Source of the DNA: Bedellia somnulentella
Taxonomy: Eukaryota; Arthropoda; Insecta; Lepidoptera; Bedelliidae
NCBI GenBank assembly: GCA_963576735.1
Contig: OY755180.1
Coordinates: 19,279,139-19,343,138, forward strand
Direction of reading: 5' to 3'
DNA: 64,000 nucleotides
Shown here: positions 1-10,215 of the stretch, one piece after another
Position numbering within the stretch: position 1 is the first letter of the stretch
How the letters are laid out: every line of letters starts with the position of its first letter
The notes under the pieces: generated by a model
The model's input: only the letters and a program-made list of their open reading frames with translations
Database searches by the model: none
What the model was told of the DNA's origin: nothing
Made by a program: the position numbers and the translations under genes

Positions 1-83
1 GAATTAGTAGAATTAGTATTATTAATAGAATTAGAACTAAAATTATTAGAGCTAGGATTAGGATATGCAAGGGTTAGCTGCAT
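1..83 (-). CDS. Unit A small membrane ORF, 5' part only (cut by window edge)
   Basis: ATG at 83-81 opens the same small reading frame seen complete in units B-E (76 residues, described at 12748-12978). Only the Asn/Ser-rich N-terminal part lies in the window; the membrane segment and all of unit A's env are off the left edge. Confidence 0.5.
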   Translation of the reverse strand, partial: MQLTLAYPNPSSNNFSSNSINNTNSTN

Positions 84-138
84 TTCCCTGAAATAAAAAT
101 AGATTTTAGCTGAAACCGATATTAAAATTAATTTGGTT

Positions 139-719
139 TCACTTTACGAAATTGTTGTCGCTGTTATTGTTTGCCACAACGACTGGCCTTAAACGGTTAG
201 CGTGGACTAATTGATTTTTACCTGATTTCCTTATTACATAATTATGGTTAAAACCGACCCTGACAATCTGGAAGGGGCCTTCCCACTTCGCGTCTAGATT
301 GTTGGGATTCGGTATTCGCAACATGACTTTATCGTTCAGATGGAAATCGGCAATGTTTTTAATATTACTATCGTATCTTGTTTTTGCTTTCTCTTTCATA
401 TAGTCTACATTTTCGCGGGCTAGGTCTCTTGAGATTTTAATTCGTTCTAATAAGTCTTTGAGGTAGTCGGCGGAGGTGTACTCATTAATATCCTTTATGT
501 TATACAAGTTTCTTGGTTTGTAACCAAAAAGTAATTCGTGAGGTGTAAACCCAGTAGATTGGTTAGTGGAAGTGTTATGGACCATGATAGCGAGAGGTAT
601 GATTTGATCCCAATTATAATTCTTTCGATTGTGATACATTCTAATATGATCTCGTAATACTGCGTGGAATCTTTCAAGAGCTCCGTTAGTTTGAGGGTGG
701 TATGCTGTACTAAGGGTAT
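139..719 (-). pseudogene. pol: Unit A pol, 3' fragment (integrase C-terminal part)
   Basis: This is the distal end of unit A's pol, separated from the rest (5513-8673) by the 4.8-kb element at 720-5512. It holds the integrase region with the catalytic glutamate and the C-terminal GPF (GPY/F-type) motif near the end. Its sequence matches the corresponding part of unit B's intact pol. The break falls just after residue 1054 of the intact frame, between the second catalytic aspartate and the glutamate, so neither half can make a working integrase. GTAT at 716-719 is the target duplication. Confidence 0.93.
716..719. repeat. Target-site duplication GTAT, left copy (right copy 5513-5516)
   Basis: GTAT stands at 716-719 just before the left LTR and at 5513-5516 just after the right LTR. 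The uninterrupted site in units B-E has a single GTAT. This proves insertion into unit A and fixes the element's boundaries. Confidence 0.96.
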
Positions 720-1106
720 TGTAGCGACTAAATCGCTACCACAAACGCTACCGCTTATGAACCTAGTCGCAGCATGAAATCATACGATGATCGGACCATA
801 TGACGTCACGCCATTGTTCTCACTATTGCGCGCGGTTGCTGTGAATAAAAGCAGAGGACTACCCACGATAATATTCACTTTATTTTTTCTATCTCGCGGT
901 TGCATACCTTTGTGTCACTGTTTTGTAATTTCTTTTAAATAAATATTTAATTCGTTTGAAGTGTGCATTTGATCTTTAGATAATTAGATTTAGATTTCCT
1001 CTCCATAAAGCTATCTCTGTAGGCGTATATATTTACATTGTACCGGGTTCGATTCCCGGCGAAGATTTTGTTAGAGGGTTAGCATAGGAGTCAATAACCC
1101 CCTACA
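720..1106 (+). repeat. 5' LTR of the CsRn1-type element
   Basis: It runs from TGTAGCGACT to CCCCCTACA, 387 bp. It has a TATA-like AATAAAAG around 847 and an AATAAA-type signal around 937. An oddity is a perfect tRNA T-arm/B-box-like block at 1043-1059: stem CCGGG/CCCGG around TTCGATT, containing GGTTCGATTCC. Confidence 0.94.
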
Positions 1107-1107
1107 C

Positions 1108-1117
1108 TGGTGACCCC
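1108..1117 (+). other. Primer-binding site, tRNA-Trp type
   Basis: TGGTGACCCC begins two bases after the LTR. Ten bases are complementary to the 3' end of tRNA-Trp (GGGGTCACCA), the primer used by the CsRn1 clade; the match does not extend well beyond that. Confidence 0.75.
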
Positions 1118-1149
1118 AAGAACACTAAACATCAAGCTGGTGATTAGTG

Positions 1150-2025
1150 ATGGCGCAGCAAGAGATGTTTAAAGATGCAGAAGGCAGTGGACCGAGTGCA
1201 AGCGGAAGCGGATTACCAGAATCGTACCGCGTCGGTGTACGAGTGCCACCTTTTTGGCCTGAGGAACCTGAGGTCTGGTTTGCCCAAGTTGAAGGTCAGT
1301 TCATTCTGTCTAATATAACAAGTGACTCAACAAAATTCTATTATGTTATTGGCCAACTAGAGCATCAGTTTGCGGCGGAAGTTAAAGATATAATAGTGTC
1401 TCCACCTGCGTCTAATAAGTATGACAAATTGAAGACAGAACTGATCAAGCGTTTAACAACCTCAAGAGAGCGCAAAATTAAGCAACTTCTAATGCACGAA
1501 GAGTTGGGCGACCGGAAGCCATCGCAGTTTCTGCGTCACCTTCGAAGCTTAGCTGGCGAATCGGTGTCCGAAGACCTCATGCGCACAATATGGGCCAGTA
1601 GATTGCCACCTCAGTTACAAACCATAGTGGCATTACAGAAGGACAGCACGCTCGAAGCCGTGGCGGACCTAACAGATCATGTGCAGGATATAGCCCCACC
1701 AAACGTCGCTGCAGTCACTAAAGCAGTTGCTCCACCTACAATCACACCAGGTACCGCATACGATAAACTATCCCAGCAGATAGCAGAACTGACGCGACAG
1801 GTGGAATCCATACGGATGGAGCAGCGCAGAAACTCTCGTCATTCAGGCAACAGAGAAGGTATGAGCAAAGACAGAAACCGCGACCGATCACGGTCCAAAT
1901 CCAAATCAAGATACCCAAAAGACGGGCACCCACACTGCTGGTACCACTACCGGTTTGGATCAAGAGCAAGCAAATGCGTATCTCCATGCACGTTTAATTC
2001 GGGAAACGAGAGGGGCAGCCGTTAG
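1150..2025 (+). CDS. gag: Gag of the CsRn1-type element, CHCC nucleocapsid motif
   Basis: The 291-residue Gag would form the particle and bind the RNA. I take the ATG at 1150. The middle (about residues 20-180) is a retrotransposon capsid-like stretch ([16 protein letters not shown], then [12 protein letters not shown]). A basic [10 protein letters not shown] segment follows. Near the C-terminus lies an atypical finger, C-x2-H-x9-C-x3-C (CWYH...[12 protein letters not shown]), which is the CHCC signature of CsRn1-group elements and replaces the usual CCHC knuckle. The stop at 2023-2025 follows a -1 slippery heptamer at 2001-2007 by six codons, and pol overlaps in the -1 frame, so Pol is expected as a Gag-Pol fusion. 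Confidence 0.9.
   Translation: MAQQEMFKDAEGSGPSASGSGLPESYRVGVRVPPFWPEEPEVWFAQVEGQFILSNITSDSTKFYYVIGQLEHQFAAEVKDIIVSPPASNKYDKLKTELIKRLTTSRERKIKQLLMHEELGDRKPSQFLRHLRSLAGESVSEDLMRTIWASRLPPQLQTIVALQKDSTLEAVADLTDHVQDIAPPNVAAVTKAVAPPTITPGTAYDKLSQQIAELTRQVESIRMEQRRNSRHSGNREGMSKDRNRDRSRSKSKSRYPKDGHPHCWYHYRFGSRASKCVSPCTFNSGNERGSR
2001..2007 (+). promoter_or_regulatory. -1 ribosomal frameshift site GGGAAAC (gag to pol)
   Basis: G GGA AAC is in exact X-XXY-YYZ register with the gag frame. The -1 frame is open from here straight into pol. The same heptamer serves gag-pro in simian type D retroviruses. I did not identify a downstream pseudoknot. Confidence 0.75.
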
Positions 2026-5000
2026 TGGCCGAAGGTGCCTGCCCAACGACTACAGGCCGCATTTTTATTACTGAAAGGAAGACCAAGGTTCAATACCTCA
2101 TAGATACCGGGTCGGATTTGTGTGTGTTCCCTCGCTCTCGGATAAGCGCGCCGCGCACCAAGACCAGGTATGAACTCTTCGCTGCAAATGGTACAGTAAT
2201 AAACACTTATGGTTACATCAATTTAACCTTGGACTTGGGCCTGCGTCGTGCATTCGAGTGGCGTTTCACCGTGGCCGATGTTTCCAAACCAATAATCGGG
2301 GTGGATTTTCTCAGCTACTACAACTTGTTGGTCGATTGTCGCAGCCAAAGATTAAAAGATAAAGTCACATCACTGACAGCTGAGGTAACTCGACATAACT
2401 TTCGGGAAAACATTACGTCTATACACACCACTCACGGCAATTCTATATACTTGGACATCCTTCGGGAGTATCCAGACGTCACAAGACCCGCTGGTAAGAT
2501 AACTGAATCAAAGCATAACACCGTGCATCACATCAGAACTACACCAGGCCCGCCGGTTTTCAGCCGTCCACGTCGCCTTGACCCCCAACGAACTATTATA
2601 GCAAAGAAGGAGTTTGAGGACATGTTAAAGAGTGGAACTGCTCGCAGATCTGAGAGCTCATGGTCTTCCCCGTTACATTTAGTGCGAAAGAAGGATGATG
2701 GCTGGCGACCTTGCGGGGACTATCGAGCTTTAAATGCCCGCACTATTCCTGATCGATACCCAGTGAAGCATATCCAGGACTTTGATTACCAGCTGGCAGG
2801 TAAAAAGATATTTTCTAAAATAGATTTGCTGAAGGCCTACAATCAGGTACGTTTAAATGAATCTGATATTCCGAAAACAGCCATTACCACCCCTTTCGGA
2901 CTGTTTGAATTTCCTTTTATGACTTTCGGGCTACGAAATGCGGCTCAAACATTTCAGCGATTTATGGATGAGGTGCTAAGAGGGCTGGAATTTTGCTTCT
3001 GTTTCATTGACGATGTATTGATATTCTCCGAAACAGCATCGCAACACCAGCAACACCTGCGACTATTGTTCCAGCGCTTGTCGGAGTATGGCGTACTTGT
3101 CAACACTTCAAAATGTGTTTTCGGCCAGGAACAAGTCACATTTCTTGGATTCACAGTCTCAACTGATGGAGTTAAGCCATTACAATCTAAGGTCCAGGCG
3201 ATCCAGGACTACACAGAGCCGAAGACAATCAAAGAACTAAGAAGATTCTTGGGTATGATTAACTTCTACCGAAGATTTATACCCAAAGCTGCAGAATTCC
3301 AGGCACCGCTTAACGACCTGTTGACCGGCCCAAAGACCCGAGGATCTCAGCCCATCAATTTAACCCCTCAGTTAATGGAAGCTTTCCAGAACTGTAAAAG
3401 AAGCCTTGCACAAGCTACTCTTCTAGCTCACCCAGACTCGAACGCCGAACTGTCCATTCATACCGATGCTTCAGATACAGCAGTTGGCGCGGTGCTACAG
3501 CAGAAGAAAAATGGCGTGTGGCAACCACTTGGTTTCTTCTCGAGGAAGCTCAGTCCTGCGCAAAGGAAGTACAGCCCCTACGACCGCGAATTGTTAGCTA
3601 TTTATGCAGCCATCAAATATTTCCGGCATATGGTGGAAGCTCGACAATTCGTAATTTATACGGACCATAAGCCACTTACATTTGCCTTTGGTTCTAATAG
3701 ACAACACTGCTCACCACGCCAGTTTCGATATTTAGACCTCATAAGCCAGTTTAGCACAGATATACGGTACGTGGCGGGCAAAGACAATATGGTCGCAGAT
3801 AGTTTATCTCGCATTGAAGAGGTAGCAGTGCCAATAGATTACCAGTCCCTCGGTGACGATCAGAAGAATGATAGTGAATTGAACCAATTGCTACATGGTA
3901 GATCTGGTCTCAAGTTGGAGAAGGTAAAGCTGCACGACACAAATTTCGAAGTCTATTGCGACGTGTCCATGGGAGTACAAAGACCATTTGTTACTAAAAA
4001 GTTTCGTCGTCAAGTCTTCAACACGCTACATAGTCTCAGCCACCCTGGGGCCAAAGCATCTGCACGTCTGGTAACAGAGAGATTTGTTTGGCCTTATATT
4101 AAGAGAGACTGTAAACAATGGGCTCGAGAATGCCAAGATTGCCAACGTAACAAGGTTACAAGACATACCATTGCACCATTAGCAACATTTTCTTTACCAG
4201 CTGCCCGTTTCCGACATATCCATATGGATATCGTTGGCCCGTTACCTTATTCTCTTGGTTACAGATACTGCCTCACGTTAGTCGACCGTTTCACCCGGTG
4301 GCCTGAGGCATTTCCACTCCAAGACATCACGGCGGAAACCTGTGCAGCTACACTGGTCTCTGGGTGGATCGCCAGATTTGGGTGTCCAGACCGCATCACA
4401 ACAGACCGGGGCCGCCAGTTTGAGTCCCGGCTCTTCAAGGGTATAGCAGCATTAGTCGGAGCAACTCATCACACTACAACTGCTTATCATCCCGCAGCAA
4501 ATGGACTAGTCGAGCGTCTACATAGACAACTTAAAGCCGCTATAATGTGCCATAATACAGTGCAATGGACAGAAGCACTACCTTTTGTGCTTTTAGGTCT
4601 TCGCAGCGCATGGAGGGAAGACCTGCAAGCATCAACAGCAGAGCTAGTCTACGGCGAGCCTCTGCGCTTGCCTGGACAGTTCCTACAGCCAACCCCAGGT
4701 GAAGCAGTTGACGTCACCGATTTCGTGGACCGCTTGAAGCAGCATATCAGGCGATTGAGTCCAACTCCAACGGCATGGCATGGCAGTCGGCCGTTCTACG
4801 TACCAAAAGACCTGCAGGAAACCACACACGTATTTGTTCGAGAGGGCCCCGCTCGCAAGTCCCTACAAGCCCCTTATGTTGGCCCCTATAAGGTGTTAAC
4901 GAGAAGAACAAAAACCTTCGACATCGAAGTGCAAGGTCGGGCGCAAACCATCTCCATCGACCGATTGAAGCCAGCATTCATCGCAGAAGAGAAGCAAACG

Positions 5001-5102
5001 CGGCCTACTGATGCACATATTCCTGCAGCCGTAGACCAGGAAATAGTCAGAACCACAAGAAGCGGGCGGAGAGTAAGGTTTCCACAACACTATCGATCGT
5101 AG
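2025..5102 (+). CDS. pol: Pol of the CsRn1-type element: PR-RT-RNaseH-INT
   Basis: The polyprotein carries out maturation, reverse transcription and integration. In order: protease with DTGS at residues 27-30; reverse transcriptase with [21 protein letters not shown] and FIDD at 327-330 (a natural variant of YxDD); RNase H with TDAS (D481); integrase with an HHCC zinc domain (H-x-x-x-H ... CQDCQ), catalytic D735, D794 and E830 (35 residues between the last two) and a C-terminal GPY-type motif (VGPYKV). About 1025 residues are open without a break. Position 2025 is only the first possible codon after the gag stop; the frame is open back to the slippery site, so no separate start is needed. Confidence 0.95.
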   Translation: MAEGACPTTTGRIFITERKTKVQYLIDTGSDLCVFPRSRISAPRTKTRYELFAANGTVINTYGYINLTLDLGLRRAFEWRFTVADVSKPIIGVDFLSYYNLLVDCRSQRLKDKVTSLTAEVTRHNFRENITSIHTTHGNSIYLDILREYPDVTRPAGKITESKHNTVHHIRTTPGPPVFSRPRRLDPQRTIIAKKEFEDMLKSGTARRSESSWSSPLHLVRKKDDGWRPCGDYRALNARTIPDRYPVKHIQDFDYQLAGKKIFSKIDLLKAYNQVRLNESDIPKTAITTPFGLFEFPFMTFGLRNAAQTFQRFMDEVLRGLEFCFCFIDDVLIFSETASQHQQHLRLLFQRLSEYGVLVNTSKCVFGQEQVTFLGFTVSTDGVKPLQSKVQAIQDYTEPKTIKELRRFLGMINFYRRFIPKAAEFQAPLNDLLTGPKTRGSQPINLTPQLMEAFQNCKRSLAQATLLAHPDSNAELSIHTDASDTAVGAVLQQKKNGVWQPLGFFSRKLSPAQRKYSPYDRELLAIYAAIKYFRHMVEARQFVIYTDHKPLTFAFGSNRQHCSPRQFRYLDLISQFSTDIRYVAGKDNMVADSLSRIEEVAVPIDYQSLGDDQKNDSELNQLLHGRSGLKLEKVKLHDTNFEVYCDVSMGVQRPFVTKKFRRQVFNTLHSLSHPGAKASARLVTERFVWPYIKRDCKQWARECQDCQRNKVTRHTIAPLATFSLPAARFRHIHMDIVGPLPYSLGYRYCLTLVDRFTRWPEAFPLQDITAETCAATLVSGWIARFGCPDRITTDRGRQFESRLFKGIAALVGATHHTTTAYHPAANGLVERLHRQLKAAIMCHNTVQWTEALPFVLLGLRSAWREDLQASTAELVYGEPLRLPGQFLQPTPGEAVDVTDFVDRLKQHIRRLSPTPTAWHGSRPFYVPKDLQETTHVFVREGPARKSLQAPYVGPYKVLTRRTKTFDIEVQGRAQTISIDRLKPAFIAEEKQTRPTDAHIPAAVDQEIVRTTRSGRRVRFPQHYRS

Positions 5103-5112
5103 GAACGATCTC

Positions 5113-5125
5113 GGCGAGGGAGTAG
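5113..5125 (+). other. Polypurine tract of the CsRn1-type element (imperfect)
   Basis: CGGCGAGGGAGTAG lies immediately before the 3' LTR, where plus-strand priming is expected. It is purine-rich but interrupted, so the assignment rests mainly on position. Confidence 0.5.
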
Positions 5126-5512
5126 TGTAGCGACTAAATCGCTACCACAAACGCTACCGCTTATGAACCTAGTCGCAGCATGAAATCATACGATGATCGG
5201 ACCATATGACGTCACGCCATTGTTCTCACTATTGCGCGCGGTTGCTGTGAATAAAAGCAGAGGACTACCCACGATAATATTCACTTTATTTTTTCTATCT
5301 CGCGGTTGCATACCTTTGTGTCACTGTTTTGTAATTTCTTTTAAATAAATATTTAATTCGTTTGAAGTGTGCATTTGATCTTTAGATAATTAGATTTAGA
5401 TTTCCTCTCCATAAAGCTATCTCTGTAGGCGTATATATTTACATTGTACCGGGTTCGATTCCCGGCGAAGATTTTGTTAGAGGGTTAGCATAGGAGTCAA
5501 TAACCCCCTACA
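5126..5512 (+). repeat. 3' LTR of the CsRn1-type element
   Basis: 387 bp, base-for-base the same as 720-1106 on reading, including the B-box-like block at 5449-5465. It is followed by the GTAT target duplication at 5513-5516. Lack of divergence implies a recent insertion. Confidence 0.95.
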
Positions 5513-8500
5513 GTATGGTTACAATTCAATATTTTCATTAAGTCTTTAATTAATGAGTTTACAAATTCTCCACCTCTATCAGAATGGAATCTCTTAGGAA
5601 CACCAAAGTGTTGGCAAAATTTAAGTAATCCTATTGCGATTGAGCTTGGTTGCTTGTCTGGAATGGGATATGCTTGAACGAATCTAGTTAGATCGTCTTG
5701 AAGAGTTAAAATATATTTATTTTGATCTTTGGTTATATCGGAATATGATACGAGATCTATAGTGACTCGTTCGAAGGGTTCAGTGGGGGCTGAAGTGATA
5801 ACCATTGGGGCTTTGTAAGTTTTTCTTTGAACTTTATTCCTTTGACATGTGTTACAATTTTCGACATATGTTTTTATTTGTTCACACATGCCTTTCCAAA
5901 AATAAAGATCTCTTATCTTTTTTGTTGTTTCGACTATTCCTCTATGACCTGCGAGGGGATCGTCATGAAATTGTTTCAAGATATTTGGAATGTCATCAGA
6001 TGCGGGGGTTGTTACTTTATTTTCACATATGGTGATTTCACAGCCATAATAATCAGCCAGATAAGAAGTTATGTGAAGCTGTTCGTTTCCTTGCATTTTG
6101 CAAGTTTTGTCATTTTTTAGGCAAGGGACATAAAGAGATTTAATATCGTTATTTTGGAGACAGTGTAATAGGGATTTGAAATAGCATTCTGAGTTCCATG
6201 GGTCGAAGTGAGTTGGTCTTGTATAAGAAAATATAATATTCTGATTAAAGTGAGATGTTAGAGAATCGAATTCGTATAGGTTTTTGTTTCTATCGAGAAA
6301 TGGTTTCGGTTGGGAACATATAGCTAATGCTTGTTTATATAAATCGTTACTTTCGGATAGAGAACAAGATACCGGAATATAAATATCTTTGTGACGAGTA
6401 TCTAACAATTGATCAGGAGAGAATTTAATGTTTTTTGGATCAAAGTTATCTAATGAAAGGGAAACGAAGTATTCGTAGTTTATTTGTAAATAGTCGTCGC
6501 TTTGTTGGTTTTGAGAGGTGCTAGGAATGGCATTAGTATGAAGAATGGTATTTTGTGGAGGTCTAGAAAGTGCGTCAGCGTTTGTATTATTTTTTCCAGC
6601 TTTATGAACGATTTGATAATCGTATGCTTCTAGTTTGAGACGCCAGCGAGCTAAGCGACTGCCGGGGTCTTTGATTGAGAACAACCATATGAGTGGTTTG
6701 TGGTCGGTGACGACCGTGAATCTTCTGCCAAATAGATAAGGACGGTAATGTTTTACTGCTTCGACTATTGCAAGGAGTTCGCGTTCGATTGCGGAGTAAT
6801 TAGTTTCAGCTTTATTAAGAGTACGGGAGTAGTATGCGATTGGTAAATCTTTACCTATTTCACCTTGTGAGAGAACAGCGCCTATAGCATATAGTGAGGC
6901 ATCTGTTGTGAGGACAAATTCCTTCTCGAAGTTGGGGTATTGTAAGATCGGTGGGTTTGTTAAAAGTTTTTTACTCTCTTCGAAACAGTCTTGGTGAATC
7001 TTGGACCATATAAAAGGTACATCCTTTTTAAGGAGAAGAGTTAGGGGTTTCGTAATATTGCTAAAGTTTGGGATAAATCTGCGATAGTAACCTGTAAGGC
7101 CAAGGAAAGATTTAATATCTTTACAATTTTTCGGTGTAGGGAAATTGATCACAGCTGATATTTTATCTGGGTTTGGTTTAACGCCTTCACTAGTTATGAT
7201 ATGACCAAGATAAGCGACTTCATGCCGCATGAATTCACATTTGTCTGGTTGGATTTTTAATTGGAATTTTCTAAGACGACTGAAAATTTCACGGAGTTTT
7301 TCTTCATGCTCTTGAATGCTAGATGCAAAGCACACTATGTCATCTAAATACACAAAGCACCGTTCTCCTTGTAAACCGTAGAGCACAGAGTCCATAACTC
7401 TTTGAAATGTTGCAGGAGCATTTTTGAGGCAAAAGGGCATTCGTTTGAATTCAAAATGCCCGTACGGAGTGTTGAATGCTGTCTTCGAAATGTCAGAGGG
7501 ATTAACTTCTAATTGATGGAAGCCTGACGCCAAATCGAGCGTAGAAAAGTACTTTGAATGACCTAGTTTATCTAAGATGTCCGTAATATTTGGTAATGGG
7601 TAGCTATCCCCGATAGTAATGTCATTAAGTTTGCGATAATCGATGACTAGACGCCATTTTTGTTTACCGGATGCGTCTAATTTCTTCGGGACGACCCATA
7701 TAGGACTACTCCACGGAGAAGAGCTAGGCTGTATTATATTTTGTTCGAGCATTTTATTAACCTGAGTTTTTACTTCTTCTTCATGGACTTTTGGGAAGCG
7801 GTATGTTTTCGAGTGAATTGGGATTTGAGAAGTTGTAGGTATTGAGTGTTTGGTGTGATTACTAAACGATAGTGGATCACCTTCTACATAGAATATATCT
7901 GAGAATTCTTCTACAATTCTCATTAGAGAGGATTTTTCTTCCGAGTTCAAATGTTCGTTCCTTATAAGATTTGAAACTACATTTTTCCTATTGGGATTTG
8001 AAGCAATTGGATTCGCATTACTACTTTCGGTAATGTTATAGTAATTTATTTGTGCCGTATTTAAAATAAATGGAGTGGCTTCCATTATTGGAGTATCTAT
8101 TGTTACATCGTTGTCGGTTATATTGAGGCAGGTTATTAAAAATGTATTATTTCGAACCTCAACTAATGATTCAGGTATAAGGATGCCTTCTGCTAGGCTT
8201 TGTTTTTTTATGAGTGCGGTTCCCGAGTCCATTGTGTTTGTATTGCACATTATTACTGTTTCCGATCGGCTATTCAGACTGTGTTCTAAGGTTGAGCAAT
8301 TGTGTTCATTTAAGTAGTGCAACCGATAAGTTTTATCTTTAATGTGCATAGTTTTTGATTTAATGTATAACTTGGTATTGAAATAGGATAGAAAATCATT
8401 ACCTAGAATTCCGTCTGCTTTTATATTAATATCCGCAACGTGGAATTTGAATTGTGGGAAATTATCTAAAGATATTTTGGCTGTTCCGTAGCTCCTAATT

Positions 8501-8673
8501 GAGTTTTGTCCTGAAGATATACCCATAATGGATATGATTTCGGAGTTATCAATTTTAGAGGACCCTATTTTGTTTTTTTGCATAACAGAAATAGCGGCGC
8601 CTGTGTCTACGAGTAGCGTTACTGGTTGTCCGTCTATGTGGAGAGTACAGTGCAATAAATTTTCGGGAGGCAC
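5513..8673 (-). pseudogene. pol: Unit A pol, 5' part (PR-RT-RNaseH and start of INT)
   Basis: This matches unit B pol residues 1 to about 1054 and then runs into the inserted element's LTR. Protease DTGA, RT YLDD, RNase H and the integrase zinc domain plus first two catalytic aspartates are present. Like units B and C it carries Cys instead of Gly in the RT motif MPF-G/C-LKNAP (codon at 7431-7429), which probably kills RT. The frame is open upstream through the repeat linker to the frameshift site near 8970. Confidence 0.94.
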
Positions 8674-8795
8674 GTTTTCTATTAAAGATATTGTATATTC
8701 CGTTAGTTTAATTTCGGGTGTTTTATTTATTTTCTTAGTTTTAGAACGGCATTTTTTTATTTTGCGTTGTTTGTTTGATTTAGTATTTGTTTTTT

Positions 8796-8923
8796 GAGAC
8801 GATTGAGTCGATTGAGACGATTGAGTCGATTGAGTCGATTGAGACGATTGAGACGATTGAGACGATTGAGACGATTGAGACGATTGAGACGATTGAGGCG
8901 ATTGAGACGATTGAGTCGATTGG
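8796..8923 (-). repeat. Unit A 9-bp coding minisatellite between gag and pol (14 repeats)
   Basis: Fourteen 9-bp repeats of the CAATCGTCT type on the coding strand, with T/A/C variants. In the -1 (pol) frame they read Gln-Ser-Ser/Thr, in the gag frame Asn-Arg-Leu. The pol frame has no stop from the frameshift site through the tract, so it would be a flexible polar linker in Gag-Pol. Copy number varies between units only in whole 9-bp steps. Confidence 0.85.
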
Positions 8924-8951
8924 TGGTTCGTTTGCGTACTTGCATCTGCTT

Positions 8952-9905
8952 TTAATTTAATTGGAGGTGGTTTAACTCCTCCACAGGGAATGAGCTGTTT
9001 GTCTCGGCCGTGGAATCGCTCGTGTTCCCGACCTCGGATAAGTTTAAATTATTGGCTCTTGCAGTTGATTGGTTGTTTGGCTGCATCGAGTTTCTATATG
9101 CCCTTTTTCGGCATTCGCTAATGAGATGCCCCATATTTTTGCAGTAACTACATATTTTTGTGGGGAAATTCCCATTAGATTGATTGTGTACTGGGACTTG
9201 AAGCCTAGAGTTTGTTGATGAATTATTGGGTACTGAGGGCCTGTAATTTGATTTGAATGGTGGTCTCAGCCCGGTATTAATTGAAATCGGTCGGTTTGTT
9301 TTGAAAAGTGATTGCCTAGCACCGTTCATCTTTCGTATCTTATCCTCTTGGATAGCAAAATTAGCGGCATCTGACAAGTTCGAAAAGTCCCTAGTTCTTA
9401 ACATAGTGCCGATATCGGAACTGAGTCCGTTTACAAAAACATTAAGGGCGGTTTCTTCCGTAGAAGCTTTACGACCGGCTAACGTTGCATCGTTTATTTC
9501 GCCTGCGAGCTTCTCAATTATTTTAGACCTACATAGGTCGACGCGGTGGAAATAATCGGTGATTGATTCCGCCGGTTTTTGGAACATACTCTGTAGTTCT
9601 ATGCTAATATGTGAGATGGTTTTCACATTAGAGAATCTACTAATTAAGAATTGCTTTAGAATGTCCCAGTTTTCAAAAGTTCGAATATGTACATCGGAAG
9701 CATTATGCCCTATAATTTTATTTAAAGTAAGTACTAGCAGTATTTCCTTTTTATCTTCGCTTGCTAAGGAAAACGCCGTGTCACAAGATCGAACAAATCT
9801 ATAGATTTGTTCCGGGTTAGAAGTATCGAAAGTGGGAATTAATTGAGTTAAGGTTCCCAAATCGAAATTGGACATGAATAGTTTTGATTCGTTAGAGTTC
9901 GGCAT
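8952..9905 (-). CDS. gag: Unit A Gag
   Basis: 317-residue Gag from the ATG at 9905, with the same translation as in units B and C. A retrotransposon capsid-type region comes first, then a basic Asn/Arg-rich stretch and one CCHC zinc knuckle at about residues 252-265 (C-x2-C-x4-H-x4-C). It ends five codons after the slippery site. Gag packages the genomic RNA, and its last codons overlap the frameshift signal. Confidence 0.93.
   Translation of the reverse strand: MPNSNESKLFMSNFDLGTLTQLIPTFDTSNPEQIYRFVRSCDTAFSLASEDKKEILLVLTLNKIIGHNASDVHIRTFENWDILKQFLISRFSNVKTISHISIELQSMFQKPAESITDYFHRVDLCRSKIIEKLAGEINDATLAGRKASTEETALNVFVNGLSSDIGTMLRTRDFSNLSDAANFAIQEDKIRKMNGARQSLFKTNRPISINTGLRPPFKSNYRPSVPNNSSTNSRLQVPVHNQSNGNFPTKICSYCKNMGHLISECRKRAYRNSMQPNNQSTARANNLNLSEVGNTSDSTAETNSSFPVEELNHLQLN
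8963..8982 (-). promoter_or_regulatory. Unit A -1 frameshift signal: GTTAAAC inside a GGAGG/CCTCC hairpin
   Basis: G TTA AAC (8976-8970) is in exact 0-frame register, five codons before the gag stop. The same heptamer is the arterivirus EAV slip site. The pol frame is -1 relative to gag and open from here through the repeats. Unusually, the heptamer sits in the loop of a 5-bp perfect hairpin instead of upstream of it. Equivalent positions: B 17061-17080, C 25231-25250, D 32230-32249, E 40770-40789. Confidence 0.7.
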
Positions 9906-10049
9906 TGTTATTAATTTAAATGAGGCTGTTGAAAATAGGAATTAAAGGATGTGTAACAAAAAAAATATATAAATATATAGAGATTTAGTAGATTTTGATA
10001 AATATATTAAAACGTTGGAAGGATTAGGAATAGAGCAAACTTTACTCAC

Positions 10050-10075
10050 CAGAGCACCAACATGGAAAAAAACAT
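10050..10075 (-). CDS. env: Unit A env first coding exon (putative)
   Basis: In the 5' leader an ATG at 10075 is followed by eight mainly hydrophobic codons and two further bases, then a consensus donor GTGAGT at 10049-10044. The phase fits the acceptor just upstream of the env frame in the complete units. Unit A's own env lies off the left edge. The rest of the leader (9906-10193) is A/T-rich with no other gene. Confidence 0.6.
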
Positions 10076-10193
10076 AGTCACGAAAGTAGCAGGTTCGGCA
10101 GCTCCTCTTGAAGTCCCAGGGACACCGTTAATTATTAATTTTAATCAACGTTACGAAGCTGACTTTACTTCACTTTACTTGCAAAGATGCTTT

Positions 10194-10211
10194 ATCCTAC
10201 CGACTGCGCCA
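10194..10211 (-). other. Primer-binding site, tRNA-Ser type (unit A)
   Basis: TGGCGCAGTCGGTAGGAT, four bases after the LTR, is complementary over 18 nt, with at most one G-U pair, to the 3' end of tRNA-Ser, the primer type of the 17.6/297 errantivirus group. The same site follows the other LTRs: B 18292-18309, C 26463-26480, D 33462-33479, E 41999-42016. Confidence 0.85.
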
Positions 10212-10215
10212 AATT

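Larger units (their letters stand above)
720..5512 (+). mobile_element. Complete CsRn1-type Ty3/Gypsy LTR retrotransposon inserted in unit A pol
   Basis: The 4793-bp element has 387-bp LTRs (720-1106 and 5126-5512) that look identical by eye, TG...CA ends, a primer-binding site, gag, pol in the -1 frame, a purine-rich tract and a 4-bp GTAT duplication. Assignment to the CsRn1 clade rests on the CHCC rather than CCHC Gag motif, the primer site that fits tRNA-Trp and the RT block containing [10 protein letters not shown]. There is no env. Both frames are open, so it may be competent and is probably the youngest insertion in the window. Confidence 0.93.

Noticed and set aside
1043..1059. A tRNA gene in the CsRn1-type LTR
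   Set aside because: Only the T-arm is present; I see no acceptor stem, D-arm or anticodon arm at the right distance.
5805..6120. Plus-strand hydrophobic ORFs opposite pol, repeated in all units
   Set aside because: Antisense of the integrase region; no own signals, and the composition follows from the pol codons.
8757..8945. Separate Asn-Arg-Leu repeat protein downstream of gag
   Set aside because: It is the gag frame after the gag stop. The tract is better explained as part of pol in the -1 frame, though readthrough cannot be excluded.
9253..9804. Plus-strand ORFs opposite gag
   Set aside because: Antisense shadows without start context or known features, present only because gag is conserved among recent copies.
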